Positions 6,513-13,492 of a DNA stretch of 13,492 nucleotides are shown one piece after another. Position 1 is the stretch's first letter. The number at the start of each line of letters is the position of its first letter. Under the pieces are notes generated by a model. It worked only from the letters and a program-made list of their open reading frames with translations, did no database searches and was not told where the DNA came from. The DNA is from DATKXO01 sp035528995. Lineage in GTDB: Bacteria; Planctomycetota; Phycisphaerae; UBA1845. The translations under genes were made by a program, and so were the position numbers. The stretch lies in the NCBI GenBank assembly GCA_035528995.1, contig DATKXO010000416.1, forward strand, positions 1 through 13,492, given 5' to 3'.

Positions 6513-8348
6513 ATGGTGGCGGGTTTGAAAGGGTCTGGAAGATCCAAGTCGAAACGGGAGCGTGGCCGGGGCAAGAAGGCGCCGTCCGCGCCGCCGGCCG
6601 GCGAGCCGGACATGCAGTCGCGCTGGGCCATCCTGGGTCTGTTGTGCCTCTCGCTTCTGTTGCAGAGCGTCATCTTCGCGCCGGTGGACATCTGGCCGGC
6701 GGCATTCATCTGTCTGCTTCCCTGGTTCATCGTGATCGGCGCCAGTGGCAACGCAACGGTCGTGTATGTGACCAGCTACCTGCTGGGGCTGGCCTTCTTC
6801 CTGATCAACGTACGATGGCTGGCCGTCTGCACGCCACCGGGCTGGATCGCCATGTCGATGTATCTGGCGGTGTACTACCCGCTGGTGGCCTGCCCGGTGC
6901 GTCACGCCGTTCGGCGACGTCGAATCCCGCTGGCCTTTGTGGCCCCGGTGGTCTGGGTGGGCAGCGAGATGTGCCGGGCCGTGGTGATTTCCGGTTTCCC
7001 GTGGTTCTTCATGGGCCACAGCCAATACCGCGTGCTGACCTTGATTCAGATCAGTGATCTGGTCGGTGCCTACGGGGTGAGCTTCCTGGTGGTGGCCGTC
7101 AACGGCACCATCGCCGACCTGATTCTGAATCGCCTGCGCGGCAGGTGGAGTGCCGGCTACCGTGGCGTGCGTGGGCTTCGTGCCGGAGTCGCGTTCGCGG
7201 TGGTTCTGGTCCTGTTCACCTGCATCTACGGTCAGATCCAGCTTCGGCGCGACACCTCGAGCCCCGGACCGGTCATTGCGGTTCTTCAGGAGGACTTCCC
7301 AAACTTCACCGATCCCGAGCGGGACCGCCAGCAGCCCAGCGACGCCGACCGGGCCCGGGCCTACGCGACGCTGTTCGATCGGATCGCTCGGGACGGACAC
7401 CAGCCTGATCTGTTCCTGCTGCCGGAGTCGCCCTGGTGGATGGCCTTGAACCCGGAGCTGCGCCAGATCGACCCGCAGGATCCGACGGTCGAGCGTTACC
7501 TGCGTCTGCTCAGCGCCAACTCGCGGGCCAGCTACGACATGCTCCAGGAGCAGGTGGCGGCCACCGGGGCCTACGTCGTGACCGGCGGGTTCACCGTCAT
7601 TCCCACGCCGTACGCGGTCCGGGCGGCGGACCTCAAACACAACTCGGCCTACGTCTTTGCGCCGGGTGGTGCGCTGCCGAAGAGGTACGACAAGGTGCAC
7701 TGCGTGTACTTCGGTGAAGTCGTCCCGTTCCGTTACGGCCGGCTCCGGTTCGTTTATCTATGGCTCGATCCGCTGATGCCGTTTCATCAGGAGGGATACG
7801 AGTACTCGCTGACCCCCGGGACGGAGTTCAAGGCCTTCTCGATGACGCCGCGGCGTGATCCGGGACGCACCTACCGTTTCGGCGTGCCGATCTGTTATGA
7901 AGACGTGATGCCCTACGTCAGCCGCCGTTTCGTGACCGACCCGGAAAGCGGGCTAAAGCACGTCGACTTCCTGCTGAACATCAGCAACGACGGATGGTTC
8001 GTGCACAGCAACGAGCTGCCGCAGCACCTGGCCATCTGCGCCTTTCGGGCCGTCGAGAATCGGGTGGGTATCGCCCGGGCCGTGAACACGGGGATAAGCG
8101 GTTTCATCGACGCCGACGGGCGGATTCACGACCTGGTGGAGGTGGACGGCGTGGCCCGCGGCGAGGGCGTTCGCGGATACTCAGTGGCGGCCATCGACGT
8201 GGATCGGCGGCACAGTGTCTATTCGTGCATCGGAGACGTTTTCGCGATCGCCTGCGCCGTGCTCGGTCTGCTGACTTACGTGGATTACGTCGCGGTCCGG
8301 GCGCTGACCGCCCGGCGGTCCGGCGACGAAAGGGAGGGTGCGGCGTGA
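6513..8348 (+). CDS. lnt: Apolipoprotein N-acyltransferase Lnt
   Basis: Lnt adds the third acyl chain to the N-terminal cysteine of lipoproteins in the inner membrane. The 611-residue product has a basic N-terminal extension (1-33), a block of hydrophobic helices at about 38-230, a periplasmic carbon-nitrogen hydrolase domain at about 245-565 and a last transmembrane helix near 570-590. The Glu-Lys-Cys triad of the family is visible: Glu305 in Leu-Pro-Glu-Ser-Pro-Trp-Trp, Lys394 in Tyr-Asp-Lys-Val-His-Cys-Val-Tyr-Phe-Gly-Glu, and Cys461 in Pro-Ile-Cys-Tyr-Glu-Asp. The Asn-Ile-Ser-Asn-Asp-Gly-Trp-Phe and Arg-Ala-Val-Glu-Asn-Arg motifs follow. The protein is longer than E. coli Lnt (512 residues), partly from wider spacing in the catalytic domain. 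The ATG at 6612 (residue 34) is an alternative start, with GGCGAG upstream. Its TGA overlaps the GTG of the lipoprotein gene that follows, whose product is a likely Lnt substrate. Confidence 0.95.
   Translation: MVAGLKGSGRSKSKRERGRGKKAPSAPPAGEPDMQSRWAILGLLCLSLLLQSVIFAPVDIWPAAFICLLPWFIVIGASGNATVVYVTSYLLGLAFFLINVRWLAVCTPPGWIAMSMYLAVYYPLVACPVRHAVRRRRIPLAFVAPVVWVGSEMCRAVVISGFPWFFMGHSQYRVLTLIQISDLVGAYGVSFLVVAVNGTIADLILNRLRGRWSAGYRGVRGLRAGVAFAVVLVLFTCIYGQIQLRRDTSSPGPVIAVLQEDFPNFTDPERDRQQPSDADRARAYATLFDRIARDGHQPDLFLLPESPWWMALNPELRQIDPQDPTVERYLRLLSANSRASYDMLQEQVAATGAYVVTGGFTVIPTPYAVRAADLKHNSAYVFAPGGALPKRYDKVHCVYFGEVVPFRYGRLRFVYLWLDPLMPFHQEGYEYSLTPGTEFKAFSMTPRRDPGRTYRFGVPICYEDVMPYVSRRFVTDPESGLKHVDFLLNISNDGWFVHSNELPQHLAICAFRAVENRVGIARAVNTGISGFIDADGRIHDLVEVDGVARGEGVRGYSVAAIDVDRRHSVYSCIGDVFAIACAVLGLLTYVDYVAVRALTARRSGDEREGAA
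8329..8347 (+). promoter_or_regulatory. Strong ribosome binding site fixing a GTG start
   Basis: An AAAGGGAGG run at 8329-8337 lies 7 bases before GTG at 8345. This is the best Shine-Dalgarno match I saw in the window and settles the start of the HEAT-repeat lipoprotein, whose frame is open further upstream inside lnt. The GTG overlaps the lnt stop (GTGA). Confidence 0.75.
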
Positions 8349-9394
8349 AACTGCGGGGCCTGTGGCCGATGCTGGGGGCCTGTGTCCTCCTGGGCGGCTG
8401 TGGGGCGGCCAAGCCCCACGCCGATCCGGTCCGCATGCAACAGCTCAAGCAGCGGGCCTTGGAGTGCCTCAGGCGTGGCATCCGCTACGAGTTCCTGCCG
8501 GCCGTCCGCGTGCAAGCCATCGAGTCTCTGCAGGACGAGGCGCCCGAGTCGGGCCTGCCCTGGATCCGCCACGCCCTCAACGACGAGCACCCGGCGGTCC
8601 GCTTCGCCGCCTGCATGGCCCTGGGGACGCTGCGCGATGACCTCTCCCGCGGACATCTCACCAGGTTGCTCGAAGACCCCGACGACAGCGTTCGGGCGGC
8701 GGCCATCTTCGCCCTGCACCGGCTTGGGGACGCACGGCACACGGCCCAACTGGCCGCGTTTCTCAAGGATCACGACGACATGGCGGTGCGCCGTAACGCA
8801 GCCCTGATTCTCGGCCGCCTGGGGGAAAAAGGCGCTATTCCCTTGCTGGCCGGCGTGGTCGAGAGTCCCGACGACGGACTGCACGCCCAGGCCCTGGAAT
8901 CGCTGGCCCTGCTGGGCAACGAGCAGGCCATGCAGCAGTTGACCTTCGCGGCCAGCAGCGGCGACGGCCCGCAGGAGGTGCTCGCACTCAACGCCCTGGC
9001 CATGACGCGCGATCCGAGATTCGAGAAGACTTTCCGGTATAAGCTGGAGCACGGGGATTTTACCGAGACACGCCTGGCGGCGGCCCGCGGGCTCGGGGAG
9101 CTGGGCTCGGACGGGGGTTTGAAGGAGGCCATGGAAGGTGTCGCCTTCGCTTCGCCACAGAAAAGCCTTGAGATTGACCCGGAGGAGAACCAAATCATGC
9201 GGATGCGGGTGATGGCCGCGGTCGCTCTGGCGGCCATCGGTGATCCGGCCGCCTTGCCGGCGCTGACCGAGCGGCTCGAGGACAATTCGGACCCGCGCGT
9301 GCAGGTGGCAGCGGCCAAGGCGATCCTGCGGATCATCAGGCGGCGGGAGCGGCAGTCGATGCCCTTCAGACGCCAGGAGAGCGAGCGGCGATAG
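8345..9394 (+). CDS. HEAT-repeat lipoprotein
   Basis: The 349-residue product opens with a lipoprotein signal: Lys2 and Arg4, a hydrophobic core, then Leu-Leu-Gly-Gly-Cys with the lipid-bearing Cys at residue 19. The mature part is mostly helical HEAT/PBS-lyase type repeats of about 31 residues. Clear copies start near residue 53 (Ala-Val-Arg-Val-Gln-Ala-Ile-Glu-Ser-Leu), 83 (Pro-Ala-Val-Arg-Phe-Ala-Ala-Cys-Met-Ala-Leu), 115, 147 and 178, with further ones in the last third ending in Pro-Arg-Val-Gln-Val-Ala-Ala-Ala-Lys-Ala-Ile-Leu. Each has the Val-Arg-x-x-Ala-Ala-x-x-Leu core. Such solenoids bind protein partners and have no enzymatic motif. It lies between lnt (4-base overlap) and mreD (48 bases later), so it probably sits in the periplasm on a membrane and acts in envelope or elongasome assembly; the exact role is unknown. 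Confidence 0.88.
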   Translation: MKLRGLWPMLGACVLLGGCGAAKPHADPVRMQQLKQRALECLRRGIRYEFLPAVRVQAIESLQDEAPESGLPWIRHALNDEHPAVRFAACMALGTLRDDLSRGHLTRLLEDPDDSVRAAAIFALHRLGDARHTAQLAAFLKDHDDMAVRRNAALILGRLGEKGAIPLLAGVVESPDDGLHAQALESLALLGNEQAMQQLTFAASSGDGPQEVLALNALAMTRDPRFEKTFRYKLEHGDFTETRLAAARGLGELGSDGGLKEAMEGVAFASPQKSLEIDPEENQIMRMRVMAAVALAAIGDPAALPALTERLEDNSDPRVQVAAAKAILRIIRRRERQSMPFRRQESERR

Positions 9395-9442
9395 CGTCCG
9401 TCCGAGCGGCTGTCCGCCCGACCATTCTGATTGACGGGTCTC

Positions 9443-9970
9443 ATGCGCTGGTTGACCTTCATCCTTCTGGCGGTTCTGACCGTGAGCCTGCAGGCCACGG
9501 TGGCGGGACGCACATCCTGGGCTGGAGCCCGGCCGGATTGGGTCCTGGTGCTGGTGGTCTTCTACGCCCTTCATGCCCGTGCCGACGACGCGATGCCGGC
9601 CGGCTGGGTCGCGGGCGCACTGGCGGACCTGATGACCATCGAGCGCTTCGGGTTGCTCGCGGTCTGCTACGGCCTGGCGGCCATCGTGGTGTGTGCGCTG
9701 CGCGATTGGGTCTTCACCAGGCATCCACTGACCCAGTTCAGCGCCACGCTGGTGTGTGCGTTGTTGGTGCAGGTGTTGTGGCTGGCATACCGGCTGGTGA
9801 TCGGTCTGCCCGCCGGGCCGGCGGCCGCGGTATTCGGATCGTGTCTGTACACGGCGCTCTGGGCGCCACCGGTGCACTGGGTGCTGTTGAAGATGCCGCG
9901 GCTGCTGGGCATTCACGCTTCGCAGTACGCTTACGCCCGCACGCCGCGGGTCAGGGGGCAGCGTGTTTGA
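9443..9970 (+). CDS. mreD: Rod shape-determining protein MreD
   Basis: The 175-residue product is small and very hydrophobic, with about five transmembrane helices. It opens with Met-Arg-Trp-Leu and a helix, and later has an Arg-Pro-Asp-Trp-Val-Leu-Val helix followed by Gly-Trp-Val-Ala-Gly-Ala-Leu-Ala-Asp-Leu. The latter resembles the Gly-x-x-x-Gly-x-x-x-Asp region typical of MreD. Length agrees with the family (about 160-180). MreD is an inner-membrane part of the Rod complex with MreB, MreC, RodA and PBP2. Sequence conservation in MreD is low, so the name leans on topology and on the position directly before mrdA and rodA. The ATG at 9443 has GACGGG four bases upstream; a TTG four codons earlier lacks a binding site. 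The gene overlaps mrdA by 8 bases. Confidence 0.85.
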   Translation: MRWLTFILLAVLTVSLQATVAGRTSWAGARPDWVLVLVVFYALHARADDAMPAGWVAGALADLMTIERFGLLAVCYGLAAIVVCALRDWVFTRHPLTQFSATLVCALLVQVLWLAYRLVIGLPAGPAAAVFGSCLYTALWAPPVHWVLLKMPRLLGIHASQYAYARTPRVRGQRV

Positions 9971-12140
9971 ACGTCGGATCAGGACGGTCTTGATCGTTCT
10001 GCTGATCGCGGTGGTGATCGTTGTCCTCCGCCTGGGGGACCTGCAGATCCTGCGTGCCGACGATTTTCGCGAGCAGGCGGCCGAGGCCCTGCTGCTGCGC
10101 CCGCAAACGCTTCCCTTTGTGCGCGGCAGTATCCTGGATCGGACCGGGCGGAAGCTGGCCAGCGATGAGCCGAGCTGGGACGTCAAGATCGACTATGGCA
10201 TCCTGGCCAAGGACCCCGGATACCTGGACGCACGGGCCCGCCGGCTTCGCGGGGAACACGCCGCCGCTGCCGAGCTGACCGACGCCCAGTCGCTGGCCGC
10301 ACTGCACGACGAGATCAGCCGCATGTGGTCGGAACTGGCACAGTTCGGCGGTGAGCCGATCGAGGACATCCGGCTTCGCGCGACGGAAATCCGTGATCGC
10401 GTGGCCCGCATCCGGGAGGTGGTGGCTGCACGCCGGGGGTTCGACAGCCCCGTGCGCGAGGAGCGCCTGCCGCACGCCATCCTGACCGGGCTGGACGATC
10501 AGCAGCAGATCGCCGCTCGGCGCCTCTTCGGGCGCTACCCGTGGGTCCAGGTCGAGGCCACCGCTCATCGTGTCTACCACGACGCCGAGTGCCTGGGTCA
10601 CGTGCTGGGCCGCACCGGTCCCGTCGACGCCGAGCAGATGGCGCGCGACCTCCACGCGGACGACGACCTGCGCTGCTACCGCGGCGACGAGACGGTCGGT
10701 ATCGCGGGTGTCGAGTTCGCGGCCGAGGACCTGTTGCGCGGGCGCCGCGGCCGGTTCCGTGAGGACCGCAGGGGCAACGTGATCGAGGACACGCCGCCGC
10801 AACCGGGCGGCGACGTGCATCTGACCGTCCGCTACGACCTGCAGCAGAAGCTCTACGACCTGATCGGCGACGCCCTCCCGAGGCTGCCGTACTCACCCGG
10901 CGGCTCGATCGTCGTGCTGGACGTGCCCACGCGCGACGTGCTGGCGATGGTGTCCTATCCGGCCTATGACCCGAACCGGTTTTCCGATATCTACAAGGAT
11001 CTGCAGGGCGACATGATCCGCATACCGCTGAGCTTCCGCGCGGTGGCCAACCGGTACGCCCCGGGCTCGATCGTCAAGCCCCTGACCTGCCTGACGGGAC
11101 TGAGCAGCGGCAAGATCACGCTCGACACCCGCTTCGAGTGCACCGGCTATCTGTTTCCCGACAATCCCGAAGCCGGCGCCTCGAAGTGCTGGGCCATCCA
11201 CGGCACCGGTCAGCGGAAGGCCCACGGGCAGGTCAACGTCGTCGAGGCCCTGGTCGGCAGTTGTAACATTTTCGCCTACCGGGTCGGCATGGCGGTGGGC
11301 GTCGATCGCCTGTGCGGCTTCTTTGACACGGTGGGCTTCGGCCACTTCAGCGGAACCGGTTTGCCTGAGGAGAACCGCGGCATCAACCCGACGCCGTCGT
11401 GGCTGAATGACCATGCCGGCCGGCCGGTCTATCGGTCTGATCCGCGTCTGTTCGCCATCGGGCAGGGGGAGCTGGCGGCCACCCCCGTCCAGGTGGCCAA
11501 TCTGATGGCCACCTACGCCGCCGGCACCTACAGCCCTGTCAGGCTCATCCGTGAGAGGGGCGGCGGTCCGGAGTGGCAGCTTCCGGTCACGGCCGAGCAC
11601 CTGCTGGCCGTCCATCAGGGCCTCTACGGCGTGGTGAATGCACCGTCGGGGACGGCTTACCGAACCACCCATTTCGTGCACGACCGCTACGCGCTGTGCG
11701 GCAAGACGGGCTCGGCCACGGCGCAGCCGCGGCCGGTGTCGTACAAGATCACCTATACGGAACCGGGCGGGGAAAGCGTGTCCGCCATTGTGCCGGCCGG
11801 AAGCCGGTGCGAGGCCACCGACAAGTTCACCGCTTCGCATCCCCAGGCCGAGCTGGACTGGAGCAAGGTCGTCGTGCACCGGCGCTACCCCGACCGGCCG
11901 CCTGCCGGTTCCAAGCATGCCCACGCCTGGTTCGCCGGATACCTGCAGCAGCTCGACTCGGCCGGTCGGCCTCAGTACGACGTCATGCCGCGTATCGCCT
12001 TCGCCGTTCTGGTCGAGTACGGCGGCAGCGGCGGGCGGGCCAGCGGGCCGATCGGCCGCGACGTGGCCCGGATTCTGATCGAAACGCTCGGCGACGAGCT
12101 GGACCCCGACGCCCCATCCCAGACCTTCGGATCATCCTGA
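9963..12140 (+). CDS. mrdA: Penicillin-binding protein 2, peptidoglycan transpeptidase of the elongasome
   Basis: PBP2 cross-links new peptidoglycan during elongation, partnered with RodA. The 725-residue product has a short basic cytoplasmic start, one membrane helix (about 6-24), the class B pedestal motif Arg-Gly-Ser-Ile-Leu-Asp-Arg-Thr-Gly-Arg (54-63), and a transpeptidase domain. The three active-site motifs are present: Ser369-Ile-Val-Lys372 in Ala-Pro-Gly-Ser-Ile-Val-Lys-Pro, Ser433-Cys-Asn435, and Lys581-Thr-Gly583. The Ile-Gly-Gln-Gly-Glu-Leu-Ala-Ala-Thr-Pro-Val-Gln motif supports PBP2 over other class B enzymes. It is about 90 residues longer than the E. coli protein (633), with added helical sequence at about 82-160 and an insertion of about 43 residues after the KTG motif. 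The GTG start at 9963 has AGGGGG four bases upstream and overlaps the mreD stop; rodA follows with a one-base overlap. Confidence 0.95.
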   Translation: MFERRIRTVLIVLLIAVVIVVLRLGDLQILRADDFREQAAEALLLRPQTLPFVRGSILDRTGRKLASDEPSWDVKIDYGILAKDPGYLDARARRLRGEHAAAAELTDAQSLAALHDEISRMWSELAQFGGEPIEDIRLRATEIRDRVARIREVVAARRGFDSPVREERLPHAILTGLDDQQQIAARRLFGRYPWVQVEATAHRVYHDAECLGHVLGRTGPVDAEQMARDLHADDDLRCYRGDETVGIAGVEFAAEDLLRGRRGRFREDRRGNVIEDTPPQPGGDVHLTVRYDLQQKLYDLIGDALPRLPYSPGGSIVVLDVPTRDVLAMVSYPAYDPNRFSDIYKDLQGDMIRIPLSFRAVANRYAPGSIVKPLTCLTGLSSGKITLDTRFECTGYLFPDNPEAGASKCWAIHGTGQRKAHGQVNVVEALVGSCNIFAYRVGMAVGVDRLCGFFDTVGFGHFSGTGLPEENRGINPTPSWLNDHAGRPVYRSDPRLFAIGQGELAATPVQVANLMATYAAGTYSPVRLIRERGGGPEWQLPVTAEHLLAVHQGLYGVVNAPSGTAYRTTHFVHDRYALCGKTGSATAQPRPVSYKITYTEPGGESVSAIVPAGSRCEATDKFTASHPQAELDWSKVVVHRRYPDRPPAGSKHAHAWFAGYLQQLDSAGRPQYDVMPRIAFAVLVEYGGSGGRASGPIGRDVARILIETLGDELDPDAPSQTFGSS

Positions 12141-13492
12141 TGAAGCAGCGCCTCCACGAGCTGACCCGACCCGCATGGGTGATCGTCGTGGCGGTGGCGG
12201 TTCTCTATGGCATCGGGCTGGCCAGCATCTACGCCTCCGAGGCGGCCAGGTCCAGACCGTATTTCACCTACAAACAGCTCGTCTTCCTGCTCGGGTCGCT
12301 GGTTTTGACCGTTGTGGTCCTCCGCGTGGGGTTCCGGTGGATTTCGCGGCAGGCGTATGCGATCTTCGCTCTGGCACTGGTCGCATTAATCCCCCTTGCC
12401 ATTGCGCGGTTTTCCCACTTCGAGTTCGGCGGGCTGGTGCCGGTCGTGCGCGGGGCGTATCGTTGGATTCGTCTGCCGGGGTTCCAGTTACAGCCGTCCG
12501 AATTCATGAAGGTCGCGTTCATCCTGGCGCTGGCCTGGTACCTGCGCGACAAGAAGAACTACCGCAACCTGCGCGGGTTGATGGTTCCGTTTGCCGCCTC
12601 GATGGTGCCGCTGGTCTTGATCCTGTTGGAGCCGGACCTGGGCTCCGTGCTGCTGATCATGCCTGTGCTGTTCGCCATGCTGTTCGTGGCCGGTGCCCGG
12701 CTGCGACACCTGGCACTGGTGGCGGCCATCGGTCTGGCTCTGACGCCGTTGTTCTGGATGAAGATGCGCCCGTATCAGCGGCTGCGCATTACGGCCGTCC
12801 TGCTGCAGTCGGATGCCCTACGTACCGACATCGCTCGCAACCCGAACCGATACTGGTTCCTGAACGAGGATGCCGACGCCCTGCGTCGCGAAGCCCGCCA
12901 GTGGCAGGTGTCGTCGGGGATGCAGACCGTGCGATCCAAGGCCGCCCTGGGCAGCGGCGGCGCCCTGGGGCAGGGTTGGGGGCATGGGACGTACGTCGAG
13001 TACGACTTCCTGCCCGATCGGCACAACGACTTCGTCTTCGCCCTGATCGGTCACCAGTGGGGATTGCTGGGCTGTCTGCTGGTGTTGGCCTGTTACGTGG
13101 TGATTATCCTGGCGGGCGCGGTGATCGCGACGGCCTCGAACGATCCGGTGGGACGGCTGTTGGCCGCGGGCGTCGTCGCACTGGTCGCCACGCAGGTCCT
13201 GATCAACGTGGGTATGGGCGTCGGCCTGATGCCCGTCACCGGTATGACGCTGCCGTTCGTCAGCTACGGAGGCAGCAGTCTGCTGACCAACTTCATCGCC
13301 ATCGCCCTGCTGATCAGCGTGGACCAGTACCGGCCGTACCTGTTGACCCGCAAGCCGTTCGACTTCGACGAGACGCCGCTGTCGTTTCCGCCGCCGCGCG
13401 AGGACCGCGAGCCCGGCCCGCTTGATCGCCGGGCCGATCGCGGCGACCATGCCGGCCGGCGCCCCGGCCGATGGTCCATCGTCCGACACCGC
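12140..13492 (+). CDS. rodA: Rod shape-determining protein RodA, glycan polymerase (3' end outside window)
   Basis: RodA is the SEDS-family glycosyltransferase that polymerises lipid II into glycan strands in the inner membrane, working with PBP2. The frame is open for 451 codons to the window edge without a stop, so the end is missing. SEDS signatures are clear: Leu-Gln-Pro-Ser-Glu-Phe-Met-Lys (117-124), Glu-Pro-Asp-Leu-Gly-Ser, Gly-Ser-Gly-Gly (271-274), Leu-Pro-Asp-Arg-His-Asn-Asp-Phe-Val-Phe, with the Asp at 297 corresponding to the essential SEDS aspartate, and Pro-Phe-Val-Ser-Tyr-Gly-Gly-Ser-Ser (372-380). The loop before Gly-Ser-Gly-Gly is about 28 residues longer than in E. coli RodA. 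After the last helix (about residue 395) there is an unusual Arg/Asp/Pro-rich tail of at least 50 residues. The ATG overlaps the mrdA stop by one base (TGATG), so translation is coupled. Confidence 0.95.
   Translation, partial: MKQRLHELTRPAWVIVVAVAVLYGIGLASIYASEAARSRPYFTYKQLVFLLGSLVLTVVVLRVGFRWISRQAYAIFALALVALIPLAIARFSHFEFGGLVPVVRGAYRWIRLPGFQLQPSEFMKVAFILALAWYLRDKKNYRNLRGLMVPFAASMVPLVLILLEPDLGSVLLIMPVLFAMLFVAGARLRHLALVAAIGLALTPLFWMKMRPYQRLRITAVLLQSDALRTDIARNPNRYWFLNEDADALRREARQWQVSSGMQTVRSKAALGSGGALGQGWGHGTYVEYDFLPDRHNDFVFALIGHQWGLLGCLLVLACYVVIILAGAVIATASNDPVGRLLAAGVVALVATQVLINVGMGVGLMPVTGMTLPFVSYGGSSLLTNFIAIALLISVDQYRPYLLTRKPFDFDETPLSFPPPREDREPGPLDRRADRGDHAGRRPGRWSIVRHR

Noticed and set aside
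5367..7700. 777-codon open frame on the minus strand opposite moeA and lnt
   Set aside because: Both moeA and lnt on the plus strand carry full family motifs. The antisense product is rich in Gln, Arg, His and Gly with no domain, the usual shadow of high-GC coding DNA.
8120..8344. Upstream in-frame extension of the HEAT-repeat gene into lnt
   Set aside because: The extension is an Arg/Gly-rich shadow of lnt. The GTG at 8345 has a strong binding site and begins a proper lipoprotein signal peptide.
8285..10186. 633-codon open frame on the minus strand opposite the HEAT lipoprotein and mreD
   Set aside because: It crosses several well-supported plus-strand genes, has low-complexity Arg/Gln/Ser-rich composition and no recognisable motif or ribosome binding site.

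Overview
The window is GC-rich (roughly two thirds G+C) bacterial chromosome, densely packed with overlapping start and stop codons and several GTG starts. The mix of genes (secreted proteins of unrecognised family, an ECF-type sigma factor paired with a membrane protein, a truncated N-terminal zinc-ribbon gene, a HEAT-repeat lipoprotein, and a full Lnt/MreD/PBP2/RodA set) fits a planctomycete, most likely of the Phycisphaerae type. That assignment is an inference from gene style; no rRNA or other marker is present. I see no mobile element, CRISPR array, tRNA or rRNA.

Layout. (1) At the left edge is the 5' end of a minus-strand gene with a CxxC zinc-ribbon start, followed by about 390 bases of intergenic DNA. 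(2) At 462-3202 two plus-strand genes overlap by 4 bases: an exported protein of unknown function and a 12-TM-like major facilitator transporter. (3) At 3240-5071, on the minus strand, an ECF-type sigma factor is translationally coupled to a single-pass membrane protein with a strikingly His-rich segment; the second gene is in the position of an anti-sigma factor. (4) From 5268 to the right edge runs a continuous plus-strand array: moeA (molybdenum insertion into molybdopterin), lnt (apolipoprotein N-acyltransferase), a HEAT-repeat lipoprotein, mreD, mrdA (PBP2) and rodA (cut by the window end).

How the genes work together. The right half is mainly a cell-envelope operon. Lnt completes lipoprotein acylation, and the next gene encodes a predicted lipoprotein. 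MreD, PBP2 and RodA are core parts of the Rod (elongasome) system that polymerises and cross-links side-wall peptidoglycan. RodA and PBP2 keep their signature catalytic motifs, so this organism should make and elongate a peptidoglycan wall. mreB and mreC are not in the window, and the HEAT lipoprotein occupies the place where mreC usually sits. moeA at the head of this operon is functionally unrelated to the rest. The sigma/His-rich membrane pair, divergent from moeA, looks like a transmembrane signalling unit that may sense a divalent metal. I found no clearly new multi-gene system. The best leads are the His-rich sigma partner, the HEAT lipoprotein in the mreC position, and the insertions in PBP2 and RodA.
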